The position numbers were made by a program, and so were the translations under genes. From the NCBI GenBank assembly GCA_902534685.1, contig CACAQP010000002.1, positions 1 through 47,561 of the forward strand: a stretch of DNA of 47,561 bases, given 5' to 3'. The number at the start of each line of letters is the position of its first letter. Position 1 is the stretch's first letter. The stretch comes from an uncultured Prochlorococcus sp. Lineage in GTDB: Bacteria > Cyanobacteriota > Cyanobacteriia > PCC-6307 > Cyanobiaceae. The notes beneath the pieces were generated by a model. The model worked only from the letters and a program-made list of their open reading frames with translations. It was not told the DNA's origin and ran no database searches. Shown one piece after another: positions 47,318-47,561 of this stretch.

Positions 47318-47561
47318 ATGAATTATCAACTTTTAATTGAATCATATTCTTTTGGGGCACCCCTATCTGAGCAAGAAATAGAACTGTTAAGTCTGGAACT
47401 TGAAACTCAAATCATGAACTTTAATATATCTACAGAATTTGGCTGTTTTAAATCAGCTCCCTCCCATATTTGCGAACGTCTTAATTTAAAAAAAGATACT
47501 TATTGGATAATGTGCCTTGCTGAAATATTAGATTTACATAAGCCCCCGAAATTTGGGAAAA
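47318..47561 (+). CDS. Hypothetical protein, 3' end truncated by the window edge
   Basis: ATG at 47318: MNYQLLIESYSFGAPLSEQEIELLSLELETQIMNFNISTEFGCFKSAPSHICERLNLKKDTYWIMCLAEILDLHKPPKFGK..., open to the end. Confidence 0.6.
   Translation, partial: MNYQLLIESYSFGAPLSEQEIELLSLELETQIMNFNISTEFGCFKSAPSHICERLNLKKDTYWIMCLAEILDLHKPPKFGK

Noticed and set aside
1-47561. CRISPR array, IS element or toxin-antitoxin system
   Set aside because: No regularly spaced direct repeats, transposase or recognisable TA pair found on reading either strand; the 1738..1989 RHH-like protein has no adjacent toxin.

Overview
The window looks like AT-rich, gene-dense chromosomal DNA from a marine picocyanobacterium. A high-light Prochlorococcus is the best guess, based on recognised gene content and order rather than a search. 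Most of it is core metabolism and photosynthesis: flavodoxin, glyQ, a Som-like porin, a PKHD dioxygenase divergent from a FutA/IdiA iron-binding protein, tRNA-Ser(CGA), a rhomboid protease, ferredoxin-cobQ, maf, psbD-psbC, ycf4, ilvH, petM, ycf39, infA, NTRC-type thioredoxin reductase, pntA1-pntA2-pntB, dxr, cysS, polA, an HlyD-like adaptor, ychF, an hli cluster, selO and a Na+-dependent transporter. No CRISPR array, transposon, integrase or prophage was recognised. The most interesting material is in small, poorly annotated stretches. (i) The ORF-track gap at about 13.93-14.62 kb contains a 52-aa ORF whose C-terminus matches the CP12 GAPDH-binding tail, next to a possible minus-strand RNA or micro-ORF region. 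(ii) A zone at 39.8-43.2 kb is packed with small ORFs, three hli genes (one with an extra TM helix), an HLR1-like site, palindromes and a candidate ncRNA. (iii) Two genes have 5' ends without a normal start codon: an ATA with a well-placed Shine-Dalgarno for a cyclophilin lipoprotein, and an AEC permease that suggests a frameshift or a non-canonical start. (iv) A C9 tract lies directly before a small ORF that also carries a LexA-like palindrome. All functional calls come from reading the sequence; no searches were run.
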